Shown piece after piece: positions 36,108-44,670 of a stretch of DNA of 64,000 bases. Source of the DNA: Caulobacter rhizosphaerae (lineage in GTDB: Bacteria; Pseudomonadota; Alphaproteobacteria; Caulobacterales; Caulobacteraceae). Position numbers and translations under genes: made by a program. Within the stretch, counting starts at the first letter, position 1. The number at the start of each line of letters is the position of its first letter. The stretch spans positions 1,294,501 to 1,358,500 of the forward strand of contig NZ_CP048815.1 of the NCBI RefSeq assembly GCF_010977555.1, written 5' to 3'. The notes below the pieces were generated by a model. It was not told the DNA's origin. It searched no databases and saw only the letters and a list, made by a program, of their open reading frames with translations.

Positions 36108-37133
36108 TTAATTGGCTGGCGGAGGCGGCACGGACACGCCGGCCTCGGTCTGGACAACGGGCTTGAGCGTGCCGTCCGGATTATAGTGCAGGTATTCGAC
36201 CGTCACGGCGCGGCGGCCGACGGCGCCGCCCTGGTCACCGATCGTAAGCGTCGCATTGTGCAGGAAGATGTACGCCTGGCCCTTGAACTCGGCGACCCCG
36301 GCATGGATCGTGAAGCTGTTCTTGGCCGACTGGGTCAGTTCGCCGCGGTAGGTCCATGGACCGTTTAGCGAGGTCGCGGTGGCGTAGGAGGTGTGTTCGG
36401 CGCTCTGGGTCTTGCGGTCTAACGACGCATAGATGAGGTAATAGAGATCGCCGCGCTTGTGCAGCCAGGGGCCTTCCTCGTAATGCGGCGGGGTGATCTT
36501 GCGGATCGGGCCGTCGATTTCCGTCATGTTGGCCTTGAGTTTCGCGATGTAGCAGTCGCGATTGCCCCAGGCGATCCAGGTCACGCCATCATCGTCGGTG
36601 AAGACGGTGGGGTCGATATCCTCCCAGCTGTGCGTGCCTTCGGGCGTCATCTGGTTGGTGATCAGGGCCGATCCGCGCGCGTCGGTGAACGGACCGGTTG
36701 GACGGTCCGAGACGGCGACGCCGATGGCCATGCCCGGATGACTGTCGTCGTGCGCGACGGCGGCGTAGAAGTAGAACTTGCCGTTCTTCTCGATGGCCTG
36801 CGACGCCCAGGCGTCCGACTTGGCCCACTTGAAATCCGTGGCCTTCATGATCGGAGCGTGCGGCGTCCAGGTCTTCATGTCCTTGATCGAAAAGACCAGC
36901 CAGTCGCGCATGGTGAACATCTCGTCGCCCCGGGCCTCGTCGTGGCCGGTGTAGAGATACAGCGTGTCGCCGACGACCAGCGGGGCGGGGTCGGCGGTGA
37001 ACACGCCGCGGAACAGCGGGTTGCCCCGGTTGACGATGACCGGCTCGGGACCAGCCGACTGACCGACCGATGGGGCGCCGCCTGCAGCGAGCGCCGCCCA
37101 GCAGGCAAGCGCGAGAGACAGATTTCGTTTCAC
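36108..37133 (-). CDS. Exported GH43 glycosidase
   Basis: 341 residues from a GTG start at 37133, which has GGGGGAA upstream. Signal peptide (LALACWAALAAGGAPS). Five-blade propeller catalytic triad: Asp48 in TADPAPLV, Asp174 in DIDPTVFTDDDG, Glu220 in YEEGPWLHKRG. Family members are arabinanases, arabinofuranosidases or xylosidases; the pairing with GH51 favours arabinan or arabinoxylan. First gene of the operon; a LacI-type operator candidate lies 68 bp upstream. Confidence 0.92.
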   Translation of the reverse strand: MKRNLSLALACWAALAAGGAPSVGQSAGPEPVIVNRGNPLFRGVFTADPAPLVVGDTLYLYTGHDEARGDEMFTMRDWLVFSIKDMKTWTPHAPIMKATDFKWAKSDAWASQAIEKNGKFYFYAAVAHDDSHPGMAIGVAVSDRPTGPFTDARGSALITNQMTPEGTHSWEDIDPTVFTDDDGVTWIAWGNRDCYIAKLKANMTEIDGPIRKITPPHYEEGPWLHKRGDLYYLIYASLDRKTQSAEHTSYATATSLNGPWTYRGELTQSAKNSFTIHAGVAEFKGQAYIFLHNATLTIGDQGGAVGRRAVTVEYLHYNPDGTLKPVVQTEAGVSVPPPPAN

Positions 37134-37435
37134 CCAATTCCCCCCGGTCGCTGTTATGTGCGCGCGACATTACTCAGACAATTCGCATGCGTAAAGCGAT
37201 TGTTACCGCTACCGTCATGAGCGGCCGCGTTCCACGCTCAACAGAGGCCGTGGCGGGGCTGCTGGTTGGGAGCGCCGAGGCGCTGGAAGTGCTTCAGTGA
37301 AGCGGAGGCGCTGCAACTGGAAACGCTGCGCGAGCGGCTGATCGCCAATCTCGATCGCGTCGCGGCGATGTGAGGCGGCGGGGGCTTTTCACCCGGGCGG
37401 ACGGTCGCCCGCATCAACCCGATGAGCGCCGGCGC
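37134..37435. other. Intergenic region upstream of GH43, with possible gene remnant
   Basis: About 300 bp. It holds the operator candidate at 37201-37214 and, at 37302-37373, a short in-frame coding-like run on the plus strand ending AEALQLETLRERLIANLDRVAAM and a stop, preceded by an adjacent frame also ending in a similar EALEVLQ. This looks like the decayed tail of a gene, but no family is recognised. Confidence 0.3.
37201..37214. promoter_or_regulatory. LacI-family-type operator candidate
   Basis: TGTTACCGCTACCG is a near-palindrome around a central CG, close to operators bound by LacI/GalR repressors and, as I remember it, to the xylose-repressor site of Caulobacter (TGGTAGCGCTAACA type). 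Position 68 bp before the GH43 start fits repression of the arabinoside operon. No LacI gene is in the window. Confidence 0.45.
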
Positions 37436-37690
37436 TCAGTGCGAGATCGTGACGCTCACCTGGGGAAGCGCCGCGATCCAGCCGGCGCCCAGGGCCCAGG
37501 CCTGGTCCGCCAGTTGATGGACGTCGATCAGGCCGCGCGTCGCGGCGACCATGCCGCCCCAGACCAGGAGGTTCAGCAGCACCATCAGCAAGACGGCCTC
37601 GCGCAGGCGGCCGTCGGCGCGGGCGCGCTGCTGGGCCGGGGTGACGCGGGCTTCGAAGCGGCGGTCGAGGGCGAGCGTGTCGAGGGTCAT
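37436..37690 (-). CDS. Small single-pass membrane protein, unknown function
   Basis: 84 residues. ATG at 37690 with GGAG 8-9 bases upstream. A soluble N-terminus (LDRRFEARVTPAQQRARADGRL), one membrane helix (about 32-50, EAVLLMVLLNLLVWGGMVA) and an amphipathic tail (LADQAWALGAGWIAALPQV). I recognise no family. It stands divergent from the ABC transporter ATPase gene with 156 bp between. Confidence 0.55.
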   Translation of the reverse strand: MTLDTLALDRRFEARVTPAQQRARADGRLREAVLLMVLLNLLVWGGMVAATRGLIDVHQLADQAWALGAGWIAALPQVSVTISH

Positions 37691-37846
37691 GGTCGGTCTC
37701 CTGGAGCCGTTCCCCGTGGCGGCGAACCGCGCCGGGAATCAGCTGTCGCATTAGGCTTCCCACGCCGCGCGTTCTGGCTGACTGTGACAGGACGCCCCTG
37801 CGACAGCCTGTCCTGGCGATTTCGCGTTCACCAGCCTGGGAGCCGC

Positions 37847-38611
37847 ATGACCGACGCCATCGTCCTGGACCAGGTGCGCAAGGCCTATGACGGCGCGACG
37901 GTTCTGCAGCCCGCCAGCCTTTCCATCCCGAGGGGCCAGTTCGTCGCCCTGGTCGGCGGATCGGGCGCGGGCAAGACCACCCTGCTCAAGACCATCAACG
38001 GCCTGGTCGCGCCCGACGACGGGCAGGTGCGGATCGACGGCGCGGCGACGACCGACCTGGACGGTCCCACCCTGCGCCGGCGGATCGGCTACGTGTTCCA
38101 GGAGGTGGGCCTGTTCCCGCACCTGAGCGTGGGCGAGAACATCGGCATCGTCCCGACCCTGCTGGGCTGGGACGCCGCGACGATCGCCGCCCGGACCGCC
38201 GAGCTGCTGGACCTGGTCGCCCTTCCCCGGGAGGTCGCCGTGCGCCGCCCCGCCGCCCTGTCCGGCGGCCAGCGCCAGCGGGTGGGCGTCGCCCGCGCCC
38301 TGGCGGCCAGACCCTCCATCCTGCTGATGGACGAGCCGTTCGGAGCCCTGGACTCGGTGACCCGCACGGCCCTGGCCGACGACGTGCGGCGGCTGCACGA
38401 CCAGCTGTCCCTGACCACGGTGATGGTCACCCACGACATCGCCGAGGCGGTGCTGCTGGCCGACCGGATCGTGGTGATGAGCCAGGGCCGAGTGATCGCC
38501 GACGACACGCCCCGGGACCTGCTGGCCGGCCACCCCGACCCGGCGGTCGAGGCGCTGATGCAGGCCCCCCGCCGCCAAGCCGCGCGGATGCGGGAGATCG
38601 CCGGTGAATAG
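37847..38611 (+). CDS. Osmoprotectant/betaine ABC transporter ATPase (OpuCA/OsmV type)
   Basis: Start at MTDAIVLDQVRKAYDG (37847), GGAG upstream; the frame is open further up without coding character. 254 residues: Walker A GGSGAGKTTLLK, Q-loop FQEVGLFPHL, signature LSGGQRQRVGVARAL, Walker B ILLMDEPFGALD, H-loop MVTHD. It has no C-terminal CBS domains, unlike larger OpuCA proteins. It drives the permease-binding protein fusion encoded next, overlapping by 8 bp. Confidence 0.9.
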   Translation: MTDAIVLDQVRKAYDGATVLQPASLSIPRGQFVALVGGSGAGKTTLLKTINGLVAPDDGQVRIDGAATTDLDGPTLRRRIGYVFQEVGLFPHLSVGENIGIVPTLLGWDAATIAARTAELLDLVALPREVAVRRPAALSGGQRQRVGVARALAARPSILLMDEPFGALDSVTRTALADDVRRLHDQLSLTTVMVTHDIAEAVLLADRIVVMSQGRVIADDTPRDLLAGHPDPAVEALMQAPRRQAARMREIAGE

Positions 38612-40151
38612 CGGCCTGCTGTCCCTGCTGCCGGAACGGCTGGCTTGGCACGTGGCGCTGTCGGCGGCGGCCCTGGCCCTGGGCCTGGCGATCGCCTTGC
38701 CGCTGGGCGTGCTGGCCGCCCGTAGCCCGCGCCTGCGCTGGCCGTCCCTAGCCCTGGCCGGCCTGGTCCAGACCATACCCAGCCTGGCCCTGCTGGCGCT
38801 GTTCTATCCGCTGCTGCTGGGACTCTCGAACCTGGTCAAGGGCGCGTTCGGCCACGGGTTTTCGGCGCTCGGCTTTCTGCCGTCGCTGTTGGCCCTGACG
38901 CTCTATTCGATGCTGCCGATCCTGCGCAACACGGTGACCGGCCTGACGGGCGTCGACCCGGCGGTGGTCGAGGCGGCGCGCGGCGTGGGCATGACCGACC
39001 GCCAGCGGCTGTGGCGGGTGGAGCTGCCCCTGGCCGCGCCGGTGATCATGGCCGGGGTGCGCACGGCGGCGGTGTGGACCATCGGGGCGGCCACCCTGTC
39101 CACCCCCGTCGGCCAGACCTCGCTGGGCGACTACATCTTCTCCGGCCTGCAGACCGAGAACTGGGCGATGGTCCTGACCGGTTGCGTCGCCTCGGCCGTC
39201 CTGGCCCTGGTCGTCGACCAGCTGCTGGGCCTGATCGAGCGCGGGACCGAACGACGCGACCGGCGGCTGTGGGGCGCGGGCCTGGCCGGTCTGGCCGTCG
39301 GCCTGGCGGTCGCCCTCGCCCCCCTTGCGGCGGACCTGGCGCCCCGTCCGACCCGCTACGTGATCGGGGCCAAGAACTTCTCCGAGCAGTACATCCTGGC
39401 CGAGCTGATGGCCGATCGGCTGGAAGGGCAGGGCGCGCAGGTCACGCGCAAGATCAACCTCGGTTCGGCGGTCGCCTACCGCGCGCTGGCCGCCGGCGAG
39501 ATCGACGCCTATGTCGACTATTCCGGGACGCTGTGGGCCAACGTCCTGGGCCGCAAGGACAATCCCGGCCGGGCCGCCGTGCTGGCTGGCCTTCGGACCG
39601 AGCTGAAGCGCCGCGACGGCGTGGTGTTGCTGGCCCCGCTCGGCTTCGAGAACGCCTACGCCCTGGCCATGCGCCGCGACCGGGCCCAGGCCCTGGGGAT
39701 CCGGACCCTGGCCGATCTGGCCGCCAAGGCCCCGCAGCTGACCATGGGCGGCGACCTGGAGTTCTTCTCGCGTCCGGAATGGACCAGCGTCGAGACGACC
39801 TATGGTCTGCGCTTCAAGGCCAGGCGGCAGTTCCAGCCCACCTTCATGTACCGCGCCCTGGGCTCGGGCGAGGCCGACGTGATCTCGGCCTTCTCCAGCG
39901 ACGGCCGCATCGCCGCCGACGACCTGGTGGTGCTGGGCGACCCGAAGGGCGCTCTGCCGCCCTACGACGCGGTGCTGCTGATCGCCCCGGGGAGGGCGGA
40001 GGACGCACGACTACGCAAGGCGCTGGACGGGCTGGACGGGGCGATCACGGTCGAGGCCATGCAGAAGGCCAACTATTCGGTGGATCGGGATACGGGGAAG
40101 GTCTCGCCGGGCGTGGCGGCCAAGGCGCTGGAGAAGACACTCAAGCGCTGA
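38604..40151 (+). CDS. Fused permease and substrate-binding protein (OpuBC family)
   Basis: 515 residues from a GTG start overlapping the ATPase gene. Residues 1-225: BPD-type permease with about six helices and the EAA loop (VVEAARGVGMTDRQRLWRVELPLAAP). Residues 250-515: OpuAC-like binding domain (IGAKNFSEQYILAELMADRLE, VDYSGTLW), placed in the periplasm after a membrane helix (LAGLAVGLAVALAPLAADLA). The ligand is probably glycine betaine, choline or another quaternary amine. The fusion keeps the binding domain tethered, so no free binding protein is needed. Confidence 0.9.
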   Translation: MNSGLLSLLPERLAWHVALSAAALALGLAIALPLGVLAARSPRLRWPSLALAGLVQTIPSLALLALFYPLLLGLSNLVKGAFGHGFSALGFLPSLLALTLYSMLPILRNTVTGLTGVDPAVVEAARGVGMTDRQRLWRVELPLAAPVIMAGVRTAAVWTIGAATLSTPVGQTSLGDYIFSGLQTENWAMVLTGCVASAVLALVVDQLLGLIERGTERRDRRLWGAGLAGLAVGLAVALAPLAADLAPRPTRYVIGAKNFSEQYILAELMADRLEGQGAQVTRKINLGSAVAYRALAAGEIDAYVDYSGTLWANVLGRKDNPGRAAVLAGLRTELKRRDGVVLLAPLGFENAYALAMRRDRAQALGIRTLADLAAKAPQLTMGGDLEFFSRPEWTSVETTYGLRFKARRQFQPTFMYRALGSGEADVISAFSSDGRIAADDLVVLGDPKGALPPYDAVLLIAPGRAEDARLRKALDGLDGAITVEAMQKANYSVDRDTGKVSPGVAAKALEKTLKR

Positions 40152-40353
40152 CGTGGCGCGTGCCCCGGTGCGGGGCCTTGGTCTTCGCGCCAGGGCGCCG
40201 TTTGGACGGCGGCCCGACGTTCGGCTCAGGGCCACGGTCCAAGGCCCCCCCGATAGCGGACGATCAGACAGTAACGTCCTGGGGGTTGAGCACGCCCTTT
40301 GCGTGAGCGCACTCTGTGGCTAAGTTTCGGTTAGATCATCCAGGGAGTTGTTG

Positions 40354-40845
40354 ATGTTATTGGCCCTTGGGGCGGCTTTGGCGATGGCTGGAGCGGCGCC
40401 CGTCGACGTCTACCCGATTGGAACCGTCGAGCCGTCTTGCAAACCCGCGATGAATTTCACGCCCAGAGGGACGATGACACGCGCGCTGGGTTGCCTCTTC
40501 GACGCCTTCGCAGCGACAGACCCAAAGAGTCCGACATTCGAAGCGGATCTAAGAAAGAATTGGATTAGGAAAGTCGGCCGCGCTCGGGTTCAAGGCGCCA
40601 GCGAAGAACTTCTAAGCCAATGGTCCAATGATCCACGATCAGCGATGTTTTCACGGGCCGATTTCACCCCGCTTCGTTTTGAAAACATGAACATGCAGAT
40701 ATTGGGTAATGGAAATTTTGTCTTCACCGGTGACCTAATTTCTGAAGAAGGTTCGCAGATTGTGCGACATCCATTGTCCGGTGAATACACCATCTTTCGC
40801 GGCTCGTGGATGATGATCCGCTTCAAGATCGATGAGGCCAAATAA
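40354..40845 (+). CDS. Secreted orphan protein with atypical composition
   Basis: ATG at 40354 with AGGGAG before it; two TTG codons directly upstream are alternatives. 163 residues. Signal peptide LLALGAALAMAGAAP. No family recognised. Mature part has two cysteines (PSCKP, LGCLF). Codon use differs from neighbours: CTA, AGA, AGG, ATT and AAT occur, and the second half is clearly AT-richer, which suggests acquisition by transfer. Flanked by the ABC transporter and a convergent DUF998 gene. Confidence 0.65.
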   Translation: MLLALGAALAMAGAAPVDVYPIGTVEPSCKPAMNFTPRGTMTRALGCLFDAFAATDPKSPTFEADLRKNWIRKVGRARVQGASEELLSQWSNDPRSAMFSRADFTPLRFENMNMQILGNGNFVFTGDLISEEGSQIVRHPLSGEYTIFRGSWMMIRFKIDEAK

Positions 40846-40921
40846 TCGTTCGGAAGAAGGCGCCTATAGACTGGCTGCGCCTGTCCGACATCCACCCTGA
40901 GCGAACGATCAGTCCGTCCCA

Positions 40922-41584
40922 CTACGCATTGGGCGCAATGGGGCCTTGTCGTTGAAGGGAGACGCGACGGAGTTGCCTGGCGGTCGCCAGGAACCAGATC
41001 ATCAGCACGGCGACGAAGAGACGGTTCGTCAGGCCGTAGGGCGCGCCCCGGTGCAGGGTCAGGAACTGGGCGATGAACGCCCCGAGCACCACGATCGCCA
41101 TGGCCGACCCGATCCAACGATAGCCGCGCCAATCCTCGCTTCGATGAAAACCGATGGCGAAAAGCAACGAGCACAGGATGAGGCTGGTCACGTTGACCAG
41201 GAAACTGGCGGTGTGAATGTTGCCCGTCGTTGTGGTGGCCGCCGTCTCGAGATCGGTTGGAAAGATCGCCGTCACCAACAGGCCGAGCGTGGCGACCCAC
41301 AGGAGCAGCACCGCGGCGCGACCCGGCAAGGATCTGGGGCCGGCCAGGGCCATTCCCAATCCGAGCGTCAGGCAGCCTACGGCCAGCGCCACGAAGGCCG
41401 TCGTCATGATCCAGCCAAGACGCCCGACCGCATAGTCGCTGATCATATGGTCGACGGGCGTGTAGTCCGGCCGAAGACCATGCAGCAGGACAAGCATCAC
41501 GATGAAATAGCCGAAACAGCCCATGGCGACCTCGGCCAAGCGCTTCGACCCGGCGAACTGACGATCGGTTGTCTGGCTACCCAT
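40922..41584 (-). CDS. DUF998 integral membrane protein
   Basis: 220 residues from ATG at 41584; upstream codons in frame have no coding look. Six predicted helices; the segment PDYTPVDHMISDYAVGRLGWIMTTAFVALAVG after helix 1 is the DUF998 hallmark. Function of the family is not established. It ends 77 bp from the secreted orphan, tail to tail. Confidence 0.82.
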   Translation of the reverse strand: MGSQTTDRQFAGSKRLAEVAMGCFGYFIVMLVLLHGLRPDYTPVDHMISDYAVGRLGWIMTTAFVALAVGCLTLGLGMALAGPRSLPGRAAVLLLWVATLGLLVTAIFPTDLETAATTTTGNIHTASFLVNVTSLILCSLLFAIGFHRSEDWRGYRWIGSAMAIVVLGAFIAQFLTLHRGAPYGLTNRLFVAVLMIWFLATARQLRRVSLQRQGPIAPNA

Positions 41585-41762
41585 GTTTCGCCCCGCTCCG
41601 CCGCCATGTCGTCCGGGATTTCGAGACCGGCTGAGCTTAGAGAACACAGGGCCGGTCGTGGAATGCAAGCGCGACCTGCACGTGCGCTCGAGCTCTCCCG
41701 AGAATGGCTGGCGAAGACCGAAAACCATCTATGGCCGCCATCCCAGCGACGCGCCCGCCGTC

Positions 41763-42239
41763 CTAGTCCATCTCTTCCAGCGGCACCGGAATCGTCAGTC
41801 CGCGCTTGACCACGCCCAGGGCCACGTTGGTGGTGAACTTGCGCACATTGGGGTTCTCGGTGGCCAGCCGGGCCATCAGGGCGTCGTAGGTCTCGGTGTC
41901 GGGCGCGGTGACCACCAGGACGAAGTCGGCCTCGCCGGTCACGTAGAAGGCCTGCTGCACGTGCTCCTGGGCGGCCAGCCAGGCGCGCAGCTGGGTCAGC
42001 AGTTCGGGCCGGTCGCGCTCGATCTCCAGCGAGACGATGAAGAAGGTCGGCCGCCCCACCTTGCGCGGTTCCAGCACGGCCGTGTGGCGGGTAATGACGC
42101 CGGCTTCCTTCAGCTTGCGCAGGCGGCGCTGCACGGCAGAAGGCGACAGCGCCACCCGCTGGGCTAGGTCCTCGGAGGTGCGACCCGCATCCTCCTGGAC
42201 CAGGTTCAGCAGCTGGCGATCGAAGCGGTCGAGTTTCAT
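41763..42239 (-). CDS. Lrp/AsnC-family transcriptional regulator
   Basis: 158 residues from MKLDRFDRQLLNLVQ. Helix-turn-helix TSEDLAQRVALSPSAVQRRLRKLKEAG (about 22-48), then the RAM ligand-binding domain with VTGEADFVLVVTAPDTETYDAL. Family members bind amino acids and control their metabolism; target not shown. Divergent from the VOC gene with 135 bp between, which it may control. Confidence 0.9.
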   Translation of the reverse strand: MKLDRFDRQLLNLVQEDAGRTSEDLAQRVALSPSAVQRRLRKLKEAGVITRHTAVLEPRKVGRPTFFIVSLEIERDRPELLTQLRAWLAAQEHVQQAFYVTGEADFVLVVTAPDTETYDALMARLATENPNVRKFTTNVALGVVKRGLTIPVPLEEMD

Positions 42240-42374
42240 GGGGTTCAGCCTACGCCAGATCCACGCCTCGGAGCGCCGAATTTCCGCGTTGAGCCGCCGA
42301 TCTTCGCCGCCAAACGCCGCAATCGCGCGGCTACACGTCACGGCGTCGTTTCGCTCCCCTGAAAGGTCGCTCCC

Positions 42375-42737
42375 TTGCTCGATCACCTGGAAATCCGCAC
42401 CCGCCGCCTGGACGACTGCGCAGCCTTCTACCGCCAGGTCCTGGAACCCACCGGCTATCGCCTGGTCGTCGACGGCCCCAAGAAGGGCTTCGGCTCGAAC
42501 GGCGGGCGCCTCGATTTCTGGATCGTCGAGGGCGAGCCGTCGGTCGACGTGCACTACGCCTTCCTGGCCGCCGACCGCGCCGCCGTCGACCGGGCCTACG
42601 CCCGTTCCGGCCAGCATGGCGGCGTGCGGGAGCGCGCCCCGGCCGTGCTGCCGCAGATCCACCCGCACTACTATGCCGGCTTCGCCCACGACCCGGACGG
42701 GCGGCTGATCGAGTTCGTCAGCCACGTTCCGGTGTAG
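42375..42737 (+). CDS. VOC family (glyoxalase-like) protein
   Basis: 120 residues from a TTG start (MLDHLEIRTRRLDDCAAFYRQVLEP). One VOC module pair: His4 and a Glu near the C-terminus (DGRLIEFVSH) are the metal positions of the fold. ARSGQHGGVRERAPAVLPQIHPHYYAGFAHDPDGRLIEF is typical of the small lactoylglutathione lyase-like or bleomycin-resistance-like group. Substrate unknown. Confidence 0.85.
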   Translation: MLDHLEIRTRRLDDCAAFYRQVLEPTGYRLVVDGPKKGFGSNGGRLDFWIVEGEPSVDVHYAFLAADRAAVDRAYARSGQHGGVRERAPAVLPQIHPHYYAGFAHDPDGRLIEFVSHVPV

Positions 42738-42776
42738 GTGCTGTGGGCTGTTGAACGACCGCCGCCGAGGAGCCGC

Positions 42777-42862
42777 CCTCGTCCTTCGACAGGCTCAAGA
42801 TGAGGTCTACGTTCAGAGCGGTTGAATTGAATTCCTCATCCTGAGCCTGTCGAAGGACGAGG
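42777..42862. repeat. Palindromic repeat (family A, short arms)
   Basis: 86 bp; begins CCTCGTCCTTCGACAGGCTCA and ends with the complement GGACGAGG. The second copy is at 51441-51526. Confidence 0.85.
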
Positions 42863-42964
42863 AATTCGCCCCCGGCCGGGGCAAGTGCTCGCTGGCCGGT
42901 CGAGCGAACGCCGCGCGGTCGATTTCGGCTTGCGACGGTTTTGTGACGGTGCTTGGTGGCGGCC

Positions 42965-44647
42965 ATGTTCAGCTTGTCCAAATCCGTCGCCGTGGCGCGC
43001 CTGACCGCCGCCGTCCTCGCCGCACCCCTTTCGCCAGCTCTCGCCGCGCCGGCCCAGGCGCCCAGGCCCAAGCTGGTGGTGGTGATCTCGATCGACCAGT
43101 TCGGCGCCAGCCTGTTCGAGCAGTACCGCGCCGACTTCCACGGCGGCCTGGGGCGGCTGGCGCGGCAGGGCACGGTCTATCCCAGCGGCTACCAGTCGCA
43201 CGGCATGACCGAGACCTGCCCCGGCCACTCCACCCTGCTGACCGGCAAGTCGCCCAACAAAACCGGCATCGTCGCCAACGACTTCTACGACCTGACGACC
43301 GGCCAGAAGACCTATTGCCTGGCCGACCCGTCGGTGACCTTGGCCAACGAGCCGTCCGGCGGCGGCCGGCTGGTCAGCCCGAAGCTACTGATGGCCGATA
43401 CCTATGGCGACTGGCTGAAGGCGGTCTCGCCGGCGAGCCGGGTCTATGCGGTGTCGGGCAAGGACCGCGGGGCGATCAACATGGCCGGTCACCACGCCGA
43501 CGGGGTGTTCTGGCTGGAGACGCGGTTTGGCATGACCACCTGGGTCGAGCCTGGCCAGGACGCCAAGGCCCGGCTGGCGCCGGTGGCGGCGTTCAACGCC
43601 CGGCTCGTCGCCGACCAGAAGACGCACCCGTTCACCTGGACCTATGGCGACAAGCGCTGCGCGACCCTGGAGGACGACTACGTCACCGGCGGCCGAGCCT
43701 GGCGCGCCGCCCTGCCGCGGCCGGCTCCGAAGGACGCCGCCGCGGCGACCGATGACCTGTCGGTCAGCCCCTACACCGACCGCGTGATCCTGGACGCCGC
43801 CCAGATGCTGCGCGACCAGTTCAAGCTGGGCGACGGCGACGCGACCGACGTCCTGGCCATCAGCCTGTCGGCCACGGACTTCATCGGCCACCGCTTCGGG
43901 TCCAAGGGGCCGGAGATGTGCGACCACCTGATGCGGCTGGACGACCGGCTGGGCGTGTTCCTCGACAGCCTGGACAAGGTCAAGGGCCAGGTGTTGGTCG
44001 TGCTGGCCGCCGACCATGGCGGGTCGGATTTCCCCGAGCGCCTGGCCCAGCAGGGCTATGACGCCGGCCGAGTGCCGCCGGTCCAGTGGTTGAAGGATCT
44101 CAACGCCGCCGTGCGCGGGCAACTGCAGCTGGCCTACGATCCGCTGGTCCAGGCCGGCGGGATCGAGTCGCTGTACGTGGTCGGGGCCGACGGCAAGGCG
44201 CCGACCGCCGTCGATCACGCCCGGATCACCGCCGCCGCCCTCGCCATTCTCGCCAAGCGGCCCGAGGTGTTCGCGGCCTACGATGCCGGCGCCCTGGTCA
44301 CCGCCGCCCCGCCCCCCAAGGGAACGCCGCCGGACGAGATCAGCGTCGCCGAGCGCATGCGCCGCAGCGCCTATCCCGGCCGGGTGGGCGACATCCTGGT
44401 GGCCTTCCAGCCCTACCAGACCCCGGCCTCGGCCGGCGCGACCTACGTGGCCAGCCACGGCAGCCCATGGAACTACGACCGCCGGGTGCCGATCCTGTTC
44501 TGGTGGAAAGGCGGCCCGGCGCGCGAGCGCGTGCTGCCGATCGAGACCGTCGACATCGCTCCGACCCTCGCGGCGGTCACCGGCGTGCCGGTCCCCGCGG
44601 ACGTGGATGGCCGCTGCCTGCCGCTGGGGGCGGGGCCAGGCTGCTAG
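42965..44647 (+). CDS. Exported alkaline phosphatase, PafA type
   Basis: 560 residues from ATG at 42965 (a GTG at 42953 would add four). Signal peptide ends near LAA-PAQ. Metal and active-site motifs: SIDQFG (Asp), ETCPGHSTLLTG (Thr nucleophile), IVANDFYD (Asn), SATDFIGHRFG (Asp, His), AADHGGSD (Asp, His) and YVASHGSPWNYDRRVPILFW (His). This is the Ca-independent PafA group, which hydrolyses phosphomonoesters in the periplasm for phosphate supply. No Pho box was recognised. Confidence 0.92.
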   Translation: MFSLSKSVAVARLTAAVLAAPLSPALAAPAQAPRPKLVVVISIDQFGASLFEQYRADFHGGLGRLARQGTVYPSGYQSHGMTETCPGHSTLLTGKSPNKTGIVANDFYDLTTGQKTYCLADPSVTLANEPSGGGRLVSPKLLMADTYGDWLKAVSPASRVYAVSGKDRGAINMAGHHADGVFWLETRFGMTTWVEPGQDAKARLAPVAAFNARLVADQKTHPFTWTYGDKRCATLEDDYVTGGRAWRAALPRPAPKDAAAATDDLSVSPYTDRVILDAAQMLRDQFKLGDGDATDVLAISLSATDFIGHRFGSKGPEMCDHLMRLDDRLGVFLDSLDKVKGQVLVVLAADHGGSDFPERLAQQGYDAGRVPPVQWLKDLNAAVRGQLQLAYDPLVQAGGIESLYVVGADGKAPTAVDHARITAAALAILAKRPEVFAAYDAGALVTAAPPPKGTPPDEISVAERMRRSAYPGRVGDILVAFQPYQTPASAGATYVASHGSPWNYDRRVPILFWWKGGPARERVLPIETVDIAPTLAAVTGVPVPADVDGRCLPLGAGPGC

Positions 44648-44670
44648 GGCGGCCTTCCCGGGGACGGCTT

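Noticed and set aside
40162..40176. GCCCC/GGGGC hairpin after the osmoprotectant transporter genes as terminator
   Set aside because: Stem of only five base pairs and no T-run; too weak to call.
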